Source of the DNA: Pedobacter ginsenosidimutans
GTDB lineage: Bacteria; Bacteroidota; Bacteroidia; Sphingobacteriales; Sphingobacteriaceae
Length of the DNA stretch: 64,000 nt
NCBI RefSeq assembly: GCF_001442625.1
Contig: NZ_LMZQ01000020.1
Location: forward strand, 1 to 64,000
Direction: 5' to 3'
The notes under the pieces: model-generated
Seen by the model: only the letters and a program-made list of their open reading frames with translations
What the model was told of the DNA's origin: nothing
Database searches by the model: none
Made by a program: the position numbers and the translations under genes
Part shown: piece by piece, positions 1 to 8,580 of the stretch
How positions within the stretch are numbered: position 1 is the first letter of the stretch
How the letters are laid out: each line of letters starts with the position of its first letter

Positions 1-341
1 GTTTTTTCAGCCAATAAAGCATCGCTTTCAGCGAAATATTGTCTGCGTTCAGAGTGACCTAAAATAACGTATTCTGCACCAACAGATTTCACCATTTTAG
101 CTGAAGTTTCGCCTGTATATGCACCACTTTCTTTATCGCTGATATTTTGAGCGCCAATTTTAACATCGTTACCACCCAATTTTGCCAAGCTGTTTAAGTG
201 AATAAACGGTGAGCAAATAATAGCCAGCTGATCGCCTTTGCGCTCATCTTTAACCATATTTACGATTTCGCTGAATAACGAAACACCTTCGTTATAATCT
301 AAATTCATTTTCCAGTTACCGGCAACAATCTTTTTTCTCAT
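1..341 (-). CDS. tpiA: Triosephosphate isomerase, N-terminal part (cut by window start)
   Basis: Interconverts dihydroxyacetone phosphate and glyceraldehyde 3-phosphate in cytoplasmic glycolysis. The first 113 residues are present and the gene runs off the left edge. The start MRKKIVAGNWKMN carries the substrate-binding Asn/Lys of TIM (K11), and VILGHSERRQYF holds the catalytic His (H96). The ATG is at 341. It lies 47 bp downstream of the GlmU-like gene on the same strand, so the two may be cotranscribed. The missing C-terminal half would carry the catalytic Glu and the phosphate loop. Identification is firm. Confidence 0.97.
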   Translation of the reverse strand, partial: MRKKIVAGNWKMNLDYNEGVSLFSEIVNMVKDERKGDQLAIICSPFIHLNSLAKLGGNDVKIGAQNISDKESGAYTGETSAKMVKSVGAEYVILGHSERRQYFAESDALLAEK

Positions 342-388
342 TTTGTATTATTTAATGCTTGGTTGATCTTTCCAGATCGGGTTTTATA

Positions 389-1555
389 TTAAAATCGTCT
401 ATACGATTCAGTTAATTCAAATACTTTAGTAATAATATCCTTTTCTACTTCATCAAAAGCAATATTTTTTCGGGCAAATACCTTTTCGGTTGTTTCGAAC
501 ATTTTATTTAATTTATAGATATCGAAACCGCTGGCACCTCCCCAACTAAAATCAGGTATATGGTGTGGAGGAAAGCCCGCACCAAAAACATTGGCACCAA
601 TACCAACCACACTACCCGTATTAAACATGGTATTTATGCCCGATTTAGCATGATCGGCCATAATTAAACCACAAAACTGCAGGTTGGTGTTCCGCATTTT
701 TTTACTTTCATAATCGTACAGTTTTACTTCGGCATAGTTGTTTTTTAAATTCGAATTGTTGGTATCGGCACCTATATTGCACCACTCTCCCATTACCGAA
801 TTGCCCAAATAACCCTCATGGCCTTTGGCCGAATTGCCCCAGATTACCGAATTGTTAATTTCGCCTCCTGCACGGCTATTCGGACCTATGGTAGTACCTG
901 AATATATTTTGGCCCCCATTTTTATTGATGAATTATCACAAAGCGCAAAGGATCCCCTTATTAAAGAACCTTCCCAAACCTCGGAATTCTTACCGATATA
1001 AATCGGTCCGTAAGTGCTATTAAATACGCTGCATTCAGCTTTCGCTCCCTCCTCTAGAAAAATATCATCTCCGAGTAGCTGATTGGTACCGCTTAAATTT
1101 GCCGAACTGCGTCCTTCGGTCAATAATTTAAAATCTTTTCTGATCTCTCCGGGATTATTACCAAAAATATGTTCTGGATAAACAATCTGTATAAAATCTC
1201 CTGTGTATTCTACCGACTTTAGCGATTTAACCGATTCTAAGTCGTGCTGATCTGCGATATATGCGATTATGACATCTCTTTTGTAAAGCACTTCACCTGC
1301 TTTAAGCTTATCTACGGCGTTTAGCAAAGTTTCATCCGGACAAACAGAACCGTTTATAAATAAATCGGCATTAGGCTTAGGCGCAAATTTTACAGAGAGG
1401 TAATCTTGGGTATGAAAGCCAAAATCTGCCTTTAAATATTTTGCCCATTTCTCGGCAATGGTTAAAATACCAATGCGTAAATCGGCCACAGGCCTGGTAA
1501 AAGTAAGTGGGCGGAGAGATGCCCAGCAAGAATCATCAAAAAGATTGATTGTCAT
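389..1555 (-). CDS. GlmU-like sugar-phosphate nucleotidyltransferase with hexapeptide C-terminus
   Basis: A 388-residue protein. The N-terminus has the compact motif LRPLTFTRPVADLRIG typical of the Bacteroidetes GlmU-like family (putative nucleotidyltransferases). From about residue 190 onward there are hexapeptide-like turns (for example NSSIKMGAKIYSGTTIGPNS) expected of a left-handed beta-helix acyltransferase. A role in making activated aminosugar or another nucleotide sugar for the envelope is inferred, not shown. The open frame extends upstream of 1555, but MTINLFDD at 1555 fits the family start, and the longer version would run through the terminator of the upstream rpmE2 gene. It precedes tpiA on the same strand. 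Confidence 0.8.
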   Translation of the reverse strand: MTINLFDDSCWASLRPLTFTRPVADLRIGILTIAEKWAKYLKADFGFHTQDYLSVKFAPKPNADLFINGSVCPDETLLNAVDKLKAGEVLYKRDVIIAYIADQHDLESVKSLKSVEYTGDFIQIVYPEHIFGNNPGEIRKDFKLLTEGRSSANLSGTNQLLGDDIFLEEGAKAECSVFNSTYGPIYIGKNSEVWEGSLIRGSFALCDNSSIKMGAKIYSGTTIGPNSRAGGEINNSVIWGNSAKGHEGYLGNSVMGEWCNIGADTNNSNLKNNYAEVKLYDYESKKMRNTNLQFCGLIMADHAKSGINTMFNTGSVVGIGANVFGAGFPPHHIPDFSWGGASGFDIYKLNKMFETTEKVFARKNIAFDEVEKDIITKVFELTESYRRF

Positions 1556-1564
1556 AAGCAACAA

Positions 1565-1602
1565 AAATAAAAAAAGTCCCGATGCTTTTGGCAAAGGGAC
1601 TT
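1565..1602 (-). terminator. Rho-independent terminator after rpmE2
   Basis: On the minus strand the perfect 7-bp stem AAGTCCC/GGGACTT (1574-1580 with 1596-1602) is followed by a T-rich tract. It lies between rpmE2 and the GlmU-like gene. Confidence 0.8.
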
Positions 1603-1628
1603 CAAAAAATGCTTTTTTATTGCTAAAA

Positions 1629-1877
1629 TTATTTCTTAGCGTAACGGTTTTTGAATTTATCGATACGTCCTGCTGTATCAACCAATTTCATCTTACCAGT
1701 ATAAAAAGGGTGTGAAGTGTGAGAAATCTCTAATTTATAAAGAGGATACTCGTTACCATCTTCCCATTTAATTGTTTCTTTAGTATCTACGCAAGATTTT
1801 GTTAAGAAAGCATATTCGTTAGACATATCTTTAAAAACAACTGGTCTGTAGCTTGTTGGGTGCAAATCTTTTTTCAT
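1629..1877 (-). CDS. rpmE2: 50S ribosomal protein L31 type B
   Basis: An 82-residue ribosomal protein of the type B (zinc-free) L31 family. It starts MKKDLHPTSYRPVVF and has the family signatures ISHTSHPFYTG and DKFKNRY. The CxxC zinc motifs of type A L31 are absent and only one cysteine is present. The open frame reaches upstream, but ATG 1877 matches the family start. The leader holds a small perfect hairpin (CCTCTA/TAGAGG, 1974-1988) and, further out, a near-match promoter box (CAAATATC on the plus strand at 1992-1999), giving a leader of roughly 110 bases. An own terminator follows. Confidence 0.95.
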   Translation of the reverse strand: MKKDLHPTSYRPVVFKDMSNEYAFLTKSCVDTKETIKWEDGNEYPLYKLEISHTSHPFYTGKMKLVDTAGRIDKFKNRYAKK

Positions 1878-1973
1878 TTGAATATTATTTTTAGTTATTT
1901 GTGTGAAAGCATCAAGAACATTTTTGCAATTTGCTGGCAACAACGCTTATGACATTTCCTATTAGTCTTTCTA

Positions 1974-1988
1974 CCTCTATTTTAGAGG
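1974..1988 (-). promoter_or_regulatory. Small hairpin in the rpmE2 leader
   Basis: CCTCTA-TTT-TAGAGG is a perfect 6-bp stem. It lies close to the predicted 5' end of the rpmE2 transcript, just downstream of the near-match box at 1992-1999. A role in autoregulation or mRNA stability is a guess. The rest of the 1878-2198 gap shows nothing else I recognise. Confidence 0.3.
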
Positions 1989-2186
1989 ATGCAAATATCT
2001 TAATTTTATTTTTGATTTACAAGCCTAAATTAAAATTTTAAATTATAAGATTTCCAGGCATCTGTTTTAGTAAAAACTGATTTAAACAATGTTTATTGTA
2101 AAACGACTGCTCCATCCGCATATAATACAACAAACCTAAACTTTTTTGGACTGAATATTGTTTTTCAGATATTTAAAAAATATGTG

Positions 2187-2194
2187 TAAATTTG
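2187..2194 (+). promoter_or_regulatory. -7 box TAAATTTG, only 4 nt before the start codon at 2199
   Basis: Exact match to the Bacteroidetes TAnnTTTG element. The expected transcription start would fall on or next to the ATG, implying a leaderless transcript. No clear -33 TTG is seen at the usual distance. Confidence 0.5.
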
Positions 2195-2198
2195 ATAT

Positions 2199-2366
2199 AT
2201 GAGAAAAGATAGCGAGTTTGATGGAATTATCCATTCTAGCAGTAGCGGAAAGCTCTACATTAAAAGCCCCGATTTCTTTGCACAGCCAAGGATCAGACAA
2301 ATGGTGGGCGCTCTAATGGAGTCGAGTATTTTCAAAAAGATAGAAAAGGATAAAAACAAGAAATAG
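2199..2366 (+). CDS. Small hypothetical protein (55 aa)
   Basis: Not a family I recognise. The 55-residue frame starts MRKDSEFDGIIHSSSSGK and ends in a lysine-rich tail (FKKIEKDKNKK). There is no signal peptide or membrane segment. Two things support it as a real gene: a perfect promoter box just upstream, and a position 9 bp ahead of a longer gene on the same strand, as in an operon. It is probably a small basic cytoplasmic protein; function unknown. Confidence 0.55.
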   Translation: MRKDSEFDGIIHSSSSGKLYIKSPDFFAQPRIRQMVGALMESSIFKKIEKDKNKK

Positions 2367-2375
2367 CCAATATAG

Positions 2376-3065
2376 ATGCCTTTTAACCTGCTCTTATTCC
2401 CTCTTGTAGGCGGCTACTATATTCTTATTAGGTTCAGATACCTTCGATATGTACAATATCGGCTAGAAAACCAACGCGTATTGCTAAATTCCGCTTTTGC
2501 AGGCATCCTGCTTTTAGGTGTATGCTTTTTATTAAGAGGATTACTCATTGCCATCTTTCCTGAAACCGTTGAGCAATTAAGCAGATTACTTCCCATCCAC
2601 ACACCTTATTTCGGAACCACCAGCATGTCGTTATTTGTTGCGGTAGGTACAACAGAAATCGCAAATCTTTTTATTAATCGCCTTAAGGCAATTAAAAGGG
2701 CAATAGCTACCTCAGGAAATGAATTTGAACTTCTATTGAGTTCGTCTTTTTTTGATGCCCACCTTTTGCAGTTTACCATGGATAGCGGTAAATTTTACAT
2801 TGGCTGGGTTAAAGAACTGCCAAAGCCCTTTACTACAAGTTATATCCGCATTACGCCTGCTTTTAGCGGTTACCGCAAAGCTGACGATAAAGAATTGGTT
2901 TTTACCACCCAGTATTTAACGGTTTATGCCAGTTATATTGAAGATGGCTCTGTTGCAAATACGGATGAGTTAAAAACCGACCTCGTACTAAAAGCGGATA
3001 AGATCAATTCCATTTCGTTTTTTGATATGGATATGTACAACCGTTTTAATCCTTCACAAGAATAA
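2376..3065 (+). CDS. Hypothetical membrane protein (229 aa)
   Basis: Function unknown. The N-terminal third is hydrophobic, with a likely membrane segment at residues 3-18, a second around 42-62 and a weaker one near 80-95. The remaining 130 residues look soluble and beta-rich (IGWVKELPKPF, YIRITPAFSGY, LVFTTQYLTVYASYIED), plausibly a cytoplasmic domain. It begins 9 bp after the small gene at 2199-2366 and probably shares its transcript. It converges on the gene at 3075-3359 with only 9 bp between the stop codons. Confidence 0.7.
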   Translation: MPFNLLLFPLVGGYYILIRFRYLRYVQYRLENQRVLLNSAFAGILLLGVCFLLRGLLIAIFPETVEQLSRLLPIHTPYFGTTSMSLFVAVGTTEIANLFINRLKAIKRAIATSGNEFELLLSSSFFDAHLLQFTMDSGKFYIGWVKELPKPFTTSYIRITPAFSGYRKADDKELVFTTQYLTVYASYIEDGSVANTDELKTDLVLKADKINSISFFDMDMYNRFNPSQE

Positions 3066-3074
3066 GCTTCGCTC

Positions 3075-3359
3075 TTAATCCTTCTTTTGACTGTATTTTT
3101 TCCAGGTTTCTATTTTAGCCATTTGGCGGGCGATATAAGCATCAGCAATTACTTCAGCCGAGCTTGAACCCTCTACAGTTTCTAATAATTCTTTTAATTT
3201 ATACTGATCTACATCGGCTTTATACAAGATCTGGATCAGTTTTGGAAAGTCGTTATCGATTAGATAAGCAAAGGCATCAACCATTGCATCCCGCAACTGA
3301 TTCTCAGAAAGATCATCTGGTATATCGAAATCTTTACTGATTATACTAATTAATGACAT
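3075..3359 (-). CDS. Hypothetical acidic helical protein (94 aa)
   Basis: Unrecognised. It starts MSLISIISKDFDIPDD and is predicted to be mainly helical and acidic, with a basic C-terminus (WKKYSQKKD). There is no signal peptide or membrane segment. It stands alone, convergent with the membrane protein gene. The spacer on its upstream side carries a palindromic repeat. Confidence 0.6.
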   Translation of the reverse strand: MSLISIISKDFDIPDDLSENQLRDAMVDAFAYLIDNDFPKLIQILYKADVDQYKLKELLETVEGSSSAEVIADAYIARQMAKIETWKKYSQKKD

Positions 3360-3470
3360 AGAATAGGATTTTTGGGATTACAGGATTTTAAGATCAAGTT
3401 TATATTTTAGGCAATTTGCACTACCCAAGAACCACAGGCCAATTTAAATAAACCTGATAAAAGCGGCAGC

Positions 3471-3489
3471 TCCCGATTCTTCATCGGGA
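3471..3489. repeat. Intergenic hairpin repeat TCCCGAT-TTCTTC-ATCGGGA type, copy 1
   Basis: A 7-bp perfect inverted repeat with a short loop. The same hairpin recurs at 31973-31991 with related flanks (an upstream cctgat and downstream agcgg or acgg ... agcagg). The 268-base gap 3360-3627 holds this repeat and nothing else I recognise. Confidence 0.7.
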
Positions 3490-3627
3490 CTATAGCGGTT
3501 AGCAGGGCTGAAGAGGCTATAGAGTACGGAACCACTCGTTTTCAAAAACAAATCATGGATCAATTGACACCCCGCCTTGCAGGCACCCCTCTAAAAGAGG
3601 GGAATGAAACAATCGCATTAACATCTT

Positions 3628-4035
3628 CTAAATCCATTTAATTTCCTGGCAGATCTCAATCAGCACACCATTGGTATCTTTCGGATGCACAAAACACACC
3701 ATCTTATTATCAGCACCCTTTTTTGGTGAATCGCTGAGCAGCACAAAACCTTCTTTGTGCAGGCGTTCCATTTCGGCCAGGATATCATCAACCAGAAAAG
3801 CGATATGATGAATCCCCTCTCCTTTTTTTTCGATAAATTTAGCTATTGCACTATCTGGAGCAGTAGCCTGCAGCAGTTCTACCTTGTTTTCGCCAGTTTT
3901 AAAGAAGGCCGTATTTACAAACTCGGATGCAACTTGCTCAGTTTTATAGCAATCAGTATTCAATAGTTTCTGATAAATATCTATGGAACTGTTAAGGTCT
4001 TTTACCGCGATGCCGATGTGTTCTATCTTATTCAT
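3628..4035 (-). CDS. mce: Methylmalonyl-CoA epimerase
   Basis: A 135-residue single-domain VOC (glyoxalase-fold) enzyme that interconverts the (R) and (S) epimers of methylmalonyl-CoA in propionate metabolism. The start MNKIEHIGIAVKDL gives the first metal-ligand His (H6). GEGIHHIAFLVDDI gives the next His, and NGVLIEIC gives the terminal Glu. Length fits the family. It is monocistronic and divergent from the iscS promoter. The partner methylmalonyl-CoA mutase is not in the window. Confidence 0.93.
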   Translation of the reverse strand: MNKIEHIGIAVKDLNSSIDIYQKLLNTDCYKTEQVASEFVNTAFFKTGENKVELLQATAPDSAIAKFIEKKGEGIHHIAFLVDDILAEMERLHKEGFVLLSDSPKKGADNKMVCFVHPKDTNGVLIEICQEIKWI

Positions 4036-4102
4036 AGATTATAAGGTTATGTGAATGTAAAAATGCAGCTTTTCTCTATAAGGTCATAGCTATTATTTAT
4101 AA

Positions 4103-4130
4103 TTGTTAAATAAGTTTTTTCGTATCTTTG
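4103..4130 (+). promoter_or_regulatory. iscS operon promoter
   Basis: TTG at 4103-4105, a 17-bp spacer, then TATCTTTG at 4123-4130 give the textbook Bacteroidetes -33/-7 arrangement. The start codon is at 4153. It is the best formed promoter in the window. Confidence 0.85.
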
Positions 4131-4152
4131 TGTTATAATTAACAGAATAGAG

Positions 4153-5364
4153 ATGAAACAGCCGATATATTTAGATAATAATGCAACCACCCCGTTAGAT
4201 CCAAGGGTGTTGGAAGCAATGCTACCTTACTTTACAGAGAAATTTGGAAATGCCGCAAGTCGTAATCACGCGTTTGGCTGGGTGGCTGAAGAGGGTGTAG
4301 ATTATGCCCGTGAGCAGGTAGCCAAACTAATCGGCTGTACTGAAAAAGAAATTATTTTTACATCAGGTGCTACTGAGGCCGATAACCTGGCTATTAAAGG
4401 TGTATTTGAAATGTACAAAGAAAAAGGTAACCACATTATTACTGCGGTTACTGAACATAAAGCGGTTTTAGATACTTGCAAACACCTGGAGAAAAACGGT
4501 GCACGTGTAACTTATTTAGGCGTTAAAGAAGACGGTTTAATTGATTTAGCTGAATTAGAAGCTGCTATGACTCCTGAAACAATTTTAGTTTCGATTATGT
4601 ATGGCAACAACGAAATCGGTGTAATTCAACCCGTTAAAGAAATTGCAGCAATTGCACACAAACACGGTGCTTTATTTATGACTGATGCTACGCAGGCAGT
4701 TGGTAAAATTCCGGTTGATGTAAATGCTGATGGTATTGACTTAATGGCTTTCTCGGCACACAAAATGTATGGTCCGAAAGGTGTTGGTGTACTTTACGTT
4801 CGCCGTAAAAACCCAAGGGTTAAAGTTACCGCACAAATGGATGGTGGTGGCCACGAGCGCGGAATGCGTTCTGGTACATTAAACGTTCCAGGTATTGTTG
4901 GTTTAGGTAAAGCCTGCGAACTTTGCCGTTTGGAAATGGAAAGTGAATCAGTTCGTTTAGCTGCTTTACGCGATAAGTTAGAAACTACTTTGAACAAAAT
5001 GGAAGAGAGTTATGTTAATGGTAATACACAACACCGTTTACCACATGTAGCCAATATCTCTTTTAAATATGTTGAGGGTGAAGGTTTAATGATGGCGATG
5101 AGTGATTTAGCGGTATCTTCAGGATCAGCTTGTACTTCAGCATCTTTAGAACCATCATACGTTTTAAAAAGCTTAGGTTTATCAGATGATTTAGCTCACT
5201 CATCTATCCGTTACGGTTTAGGAAGGTTTACAACTGAAGCAGAGATCGATCAGGCTATTGAAGTTACTCAAAAAGCAGTTAACCACTTAAGAGAACTTTC
5301 TCCACTTTGGGAAATGTTTAAAGAAGGAATTGACTTGAGTAAAATTGAGTGGGCGGAACACTAA
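4153..5364 (+). CDS. iscS: Cysteine desulfurase IscS
   Basis: A PLP enzyme that takes sulfur from cysteine and passes it as a persulfide to the IscU scaffold. The 403-residue length matches IscS. The PLP lysine is K204 in FSAHKMYGPKG and the catalytic Cys is C327 in SSGSACTSASLEPS. The conserved N-terminal YLDNNATTPLDP is present. It is the first gene of an iscS-iscU-iscA operon. No IscR regulator precedes it and no iron-sulfur regulator site was recognised. The 126-bp gap to iscU carries short direct repeats around AATCGCCAAAC. Confidence 0.97.
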   Translation: MKQPIYLDNNATTPLDPRVLEAMLPYFTEKFGNAASRNHAFGWVAEEGVDYAREQVAKLIGCTEKEIIFTSGATEADNLAIKGVFEMYKEKGNHIITAVTEHKAVLDTCKHLEKNGARVTYLGVKEDGLIDLAELEAAMTPETILVSIMYGNNEIGVIQPVKEIAAIAHKHGALFMTDATQAVGKIPVDVNADGIDLMAFSAHKMYGPKGVGVLYVRRKNPRVKVTAQMDGGGHERGMRSGTLNVPGIVGLGKACELCRLEMESESVRLAALRDKLETTLNKMEESYVNGNTQHRLPHVANISFKYVEGEGLMMAMSDLAVSSGSACTSASLEPSYVLKSLGLSDDLAHSSIRYGLGRFTTEAEIDQAIEVTQKAVNHLRELSPLWEMFKEGIDLSKIEWAEH

Positions 5365-5490
5365 GAAAGGTAGAGGGCCGGAAGGCTTAAGGTAGAAGGT
5401 TAATCGCCAAACGCTTTACGCAAATCGCCAAACTCCAAGTTGAAAACTAATTAAAAATTTGCTCCGTAAGGAGATTAAAAAAATAAAATC

Positions 5491-5904
5491 ATGGCATATT
5501 CAGAAAAAGTAATTGACCATTACAATAACCCACGTAACGTAGGTACTTTAAATAAAGACAGCAAATTTGTAGGAACAGGATTAGTTGGTGCACCTGAGTG
5601 CGGTGACGTAATGCGTTTACAGATTGAAGTTGGAGAAGATAACGTAATCACTGATGCTAAATTTAAAACATTTGGTTGTGGTTCGGCTATTGCTTCTTCT
5701 TCTTTAGCTACAGAATGGTTAAAAGGAAAAACAATTGATGAGGCTTTATCTATTGACAATATGGATATTGTTGAAGAATTGGCTTTACCTCCGGTAAAAA
5801 TTCACTGCTCAGTTTTGGCAGAAGATGCAATTAAATCGGCCATTAACGATTACCGCGTTAAAAATGGCTTAGAAGCAATTGTGTTAGAAAAATCACACCA
5901 TTAA
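5491..5904 (+). CDS. iscU: Iron-sulfur cluster scaffold IscU
   Basis: A 137-residue scaffold on which [2Fe-2S] clusters are built from IscS-derived sulfur. All three ligand cysteines are present: C37 in APECGDV (with D39), C63 in TFGCGSA and C106 in the LPPVKIHCS segment. The LPPVK motif is the known binding site of the HscA chaperone, yet no hscA or hscB is found nearby. The slightly extended C-terminus ends in a His pair. Confidence 0.97.
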   Translation: MAYSEKVIDHYNNPRNVGTLNKDSKFVGTGLVGAPECGDVMRLQIEVGEDNVITDAKFKTFGCGSAIASSSLATEWLKGKTIDEALSIDNMDIVEELALPPVKIHCSVLAEDAIKSAINDYRVKNGLEAIVLEKSHH

Positions 5905-5905
5905 A

Positions 5906-5987
5906 ATAGATATGAGACAGTAGATTTGAGATATGAGCCTTAAGGCGCTCAAATATATCTCCAATCTAACATCTCAAATCTCAAATC
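5906..5987. repeat. Palindromic spacer between iscU and iscA
   Basis: GATTTGAGAT (5923-5932) pairs with ATCTCAAATC (5971-5980), and further copies of the TCTCAAATC and ATATGAG words lie around them. The spacer could fold into a hairpin that separates iscU from iscA in the transcript. Confidence 0.6.
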
Positions 5988-5995
5988 ATAATACT

Positions 5996-6322
5996 ATGAT
6001 CACAATAACAGATAAAGCAAAAGAAAAAATCACCCACTTAATGCAGGATTCGGAAATGGGTTCTGATTACTTTTTACGCGTTTCAGTAAAAGGTGGTGGC
6101 TGTTCGGGCTTATCATATAATTTAGATTTTGATAACGAAGAACAAAAAGGCGATCAGTTTTTTGAAGACAGAGGAATCAAAATTGCTTTGGATATGAAAT
6201 CATTCCTTTATTTGGCCGGAACTGAACTCGACTTCACTGATGGCTTAAACGGAAAAGGTTTTAACTTTATAAACCCAAATGCCAGCCGTAGCTGTGGCTG
6301 TGGCGAAAGTTTTTCAGTTTAA
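5996..6322 (+). CDS. iscA: Iron-sulfur assembly protein IscA (HesB/ErpA family)
   Basis: A 108-residue A-type carrier that takes clusters or iron to target proteins. The three conserved cysteines are present: C36 in GGGCSGLSY, and C100 and C102 in SRSCGCGESF. The open frame begins at 5933, but the upstream part is the palindromic spacer, and MITITDKAKEKI at 5996 is the family start. It is the last gene of the isc operon and is followed by a good terminator. ErpA or another A-type carrier cannot be excluded by sequence alone. Confidence 0.93.
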   Translation: MITITDKAKEKITHLMQDSEMGSDYFLRVSVKGGGCSGLSYNLDFDNEEQKGDQFFEDRGIKIALDMKSFLYLAGTELDFTDGLNGKGFNFINPNASRSCGCGESFSV

Positions 6323-6341
6323 TCGAGTCGATACAACTTAT

Positions 6342-6374
6342 AAAAAAAGGTTTCATTTTATGGAACCTTTTTTG
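6342..6374 (+). terminator. Terminator of the isc operon
   Basis: AAAAAAGGTTTC and GGAACCTTTTTT form a 12-bp stem with one G-T wobble, ending in T residues, about 20 bases after the iscA stop. Confidence 0.85.
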
Positions 6375-6404
6375 CGTTTTAAGAGGTTTGTTCTTCACAA
6401 GATA

Positions 6405-6525
6405 CGTCATCTCGACCGAAACGCTTGTAGCGGAGAGATCTATCTCGATAGATTTAGCTACGCTGAGCAATCATGGTTCTCGACTTCGTTGCACCCGATA
6501 GCTATCGGGTCCGCTCGAAATGACG
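6405..6525. repeat. Palindromic element, family A (CGTCAT...ATGACG)
   Basis: A 121-bp element bounded by CGTCATCTCGA and CTCGAAATGACG. It contains the perfect palindrome CCCGATAGCTATCGGG (6494-6509) and a gagagatct core. Related copies lie at 30602-30692 and 47073-47192. It fills most of the gap between the isc terminator and the acyl-CoA ligase gene. Confidence 0.75.
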
Positions 6526-6661
6526 ACATCGAAGTTGGACCCATTGAAATATCAATACAGCCTTAAAACTACTTAAACAACCAAAGCCTAAAGCGCCAAT
6601 TTGTATTTTTAAACCAAAAAGTCTTATAATTGTTAATTATAATTAGCGAACCAATACGAGC

Positions 6662-8578
6662 ATGCCATTAATAAACGAATTTTCAACTGTTCCTACCTTG
6701 TTGCGGAATGTTGTAAAAAACATCCATAAGCCCCAAGAAACCTTTTTGATTCATAAACAAGGTGCAGAATGGACTGAAATTTCTTATGAAGATACCTTAA
6801 AAAGAGCCGACGCTATTTCCGCTTTCTTTTTAGAGAAAGGAATAAAAAAAGGCGACCGATTAGGATTAATGATAGAGAATTCACCTGAATACGTATATTA
6901 TGACCAGGGAATACAGCAGATTGGTGTAATTAACGTTTCCATTTACCCTACGCTTTCTGAACAGGAAGTAGCTTATATCATTAACGACTCTGGTATAAAA
7001 GCTATTCTTATTGGAAATAACTTTCTATACCGTAAAGTATTAAAGGTAGCAGCCAATTGCAAACAGTTAAAATATATTATTCCTGCTTTTAAAGATTTTG
7101 AAAAAGTTGTTATTCCAGAGGATGTACATGTAGAAGTTATTGCCTTTTCTGATATTCTGGCGCTTAAACATCAGATTACGGCTGCCGAAAGGGCTGACAT
7201 TGACCAATGCAGAAGTTTGGTTTTACCTGACGATGTTTCCTCTTTAATTTACACCTCAGGAACAACAGGAACCCCAAAAGGTGTAATGCTTACCCATTAT
7301 AACTTTGTTAAGAATGTGGAGGTTTGCTTGCAGCAGATCCCTGTGATTGATCAAACGGAAACTTTCCTTTCTTTTCTACCGCTATCGCACGTATTCGAGC
7401 GCACAGCAACTTACCATGTGTGCTGCGCACAAGGCTGTAAAATTGCATTTGCCCAAAGTTTAGAGTTATTGGCCAAGAACATGGGTGAGGTTCGTCCTAC
7501 TGTGATGAGCTGCGTTCCGCGCCTTTTAGAACGCATACACGATAAAGCGATAAAAGGAGGAACTGCTGGCGGAGGTACAAAAGCAAAAATATTTACCTGG
7601 GCCTTAGAAACTGGCAACAAATACCGTTTAGCAAAAGAGGCTGGCAAAAACCCAGGCTTCATTTTATCAGCAAAAAAAGGAATAGCAGAGAAATTGGTTT
7701 TCAGTAAAATTAAAGAGAAAACCGGCGGACGTTTAAAGTTTATGATTTCGGGCGGTGCCGCCCTACCTAAAAATGTGGGTGAATTTTTTGGCGATCTGGG
7801 CATTAAAATATTAGAAGGATTTGGCTTAACAGAAACTTCGCCCGTAATGTCGGTTACCGAATATCACAGGCAGGTTTATGGCACTGTTGGTCGCGTAATT
7901 CCAGGAATCGAAGTGGGCATACAAGACGTTGAAACTAAAGAAATGCTCAGTATCCAAACACACAATACTTTTAACGAAGAATTTGAATGTGCCGAAGGTG
8001 AAGTAATTGTACGCGGTCACTGCGTAATGAAAGGTTACTTTAACAAACCAGCAGAAACAGCCGAAGCGATAGATAAAGACATGTGGTTCCATACCGGAGA
8101 TATTGGTCGCTTTTATAAAGGTAACCTGCAGATTACAGACCGTTTAAAAAACATGATCGTTAATGCTTATGGCAAAAATGTTTACCCTACCCCGGTAGAA
8201 AACATTTATCTGAAAAGCCCAAAAATTGATCAGCTTTTTTTAATTGGAGATAAACGTGAATTTATTACTGCAATTATTATCCCGAACAGGGAAACTTTGG
8301 AAGAAACCTTTAAACTCAAACCATCGTTTTTTGAAGAGGCTGATCCTTTTATCCGCGATCAGGAAATTATAGATTGGATGGAACAGGACATCAAAAAAAT
8401 ATCAAACGAACTGGCTAAATTTGAGCGCATTAAAAACTTTAAGATCAAACGGAATCCTTTCAATATAGATGAAGGGGAAATTACCCCTACCATGAAAGTT
8501 AAACGCCGTATTGTAGAAAAGAAATATGCCGAAGCCATTAACGAAATGTATGAGGAAGGTATAGAAGCTGAATCATAA
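6662..8578 (+). CDS. Long-chain acyl-CoA ligase (AMP-forming)
   Basis: A 638-residue member of the adenylate-forming superfamily, FadD15/long-chain type. It activates fatty acids with ATP and CoA, probably at the inner face of the membrane. The P-loop-like motif YTSGTTGTPKGVML spans residues 197-210. GFGLTETSPV and the WFHTGDIGR hinge follow, and the C-terminal lysine region TDRLKNMIVNAYGKNVYP is present. Start ATG 6662 agrees with the family length. Monocistronic, with its own strong terminator. Confidence 0.92.
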   Translation: MPLINEFSTVPTLLRNVVKNIHKPQETFLIHKQGAEWTEISYEDTLKRADAISAFFLEKGIKKGDRLGLMIENSPEYVYYDQGIQQIGVINVSIYPTLSEQEVAYIINDSGIKAILIGNNFLYRKVLKVAANCKQLKYIIPAFKDFEKVVIPEDVHVEVIAFSDILALKHQITAAERADIDQCRSLVLPDDVSSLIYTSGTTGTPKGVMLTHYNFVKNVEVCLQQIPVIDQTETFLSFLPLSHVFERTATYHVCCAQGCKIAFAQSLELLAKNMGEVRPTVMSCVPRLLERIHDKAIKGGTAGGGTKAKIFTWALETGNKYRLAKEAGKNPGFILSAKKGIAEKLVFSKIKEKTGGRLKFMISGGAALPKNVGEFFGDLGIKILEGFGLTETSPVMSVTEYHRQVYGTVGRVIPGIEVGIQDVETKEMLSIQTHNTFNEEFECAEGEVIVRGHCVMKGYFNKPAETAEAIDKDMWFHTGDIGRFYKGNLQITDRLKNMIVNAYGKNVYPTPVENIYLKSPKIDQLFLIGDKREFITAIIIPNRETLEETFKLKPSFFEEADPFIRDQEIIDWMEQDIKKISNELAKFERIKNFKIKRNPFNIDEGEITPTMKVKRRIVEKKYAEAINEMYEEGIEAES

Positions 8579-8580
8579 TT

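Noticed and set aside
389..1681. Longer form of the GlmU-like protein starting at 1681
   Set aside because: Those extra 42 codons cover the rpmE2 terminator and the rpmE2 3' end; the family starts at MTINLFDD.
6279..6566. Open frame of 95 codons overlapping the iscA end
   Set aside because: It runs through the iscA coding end, a terminator and a palindromic repeat, with unusual codon use and no start signal.
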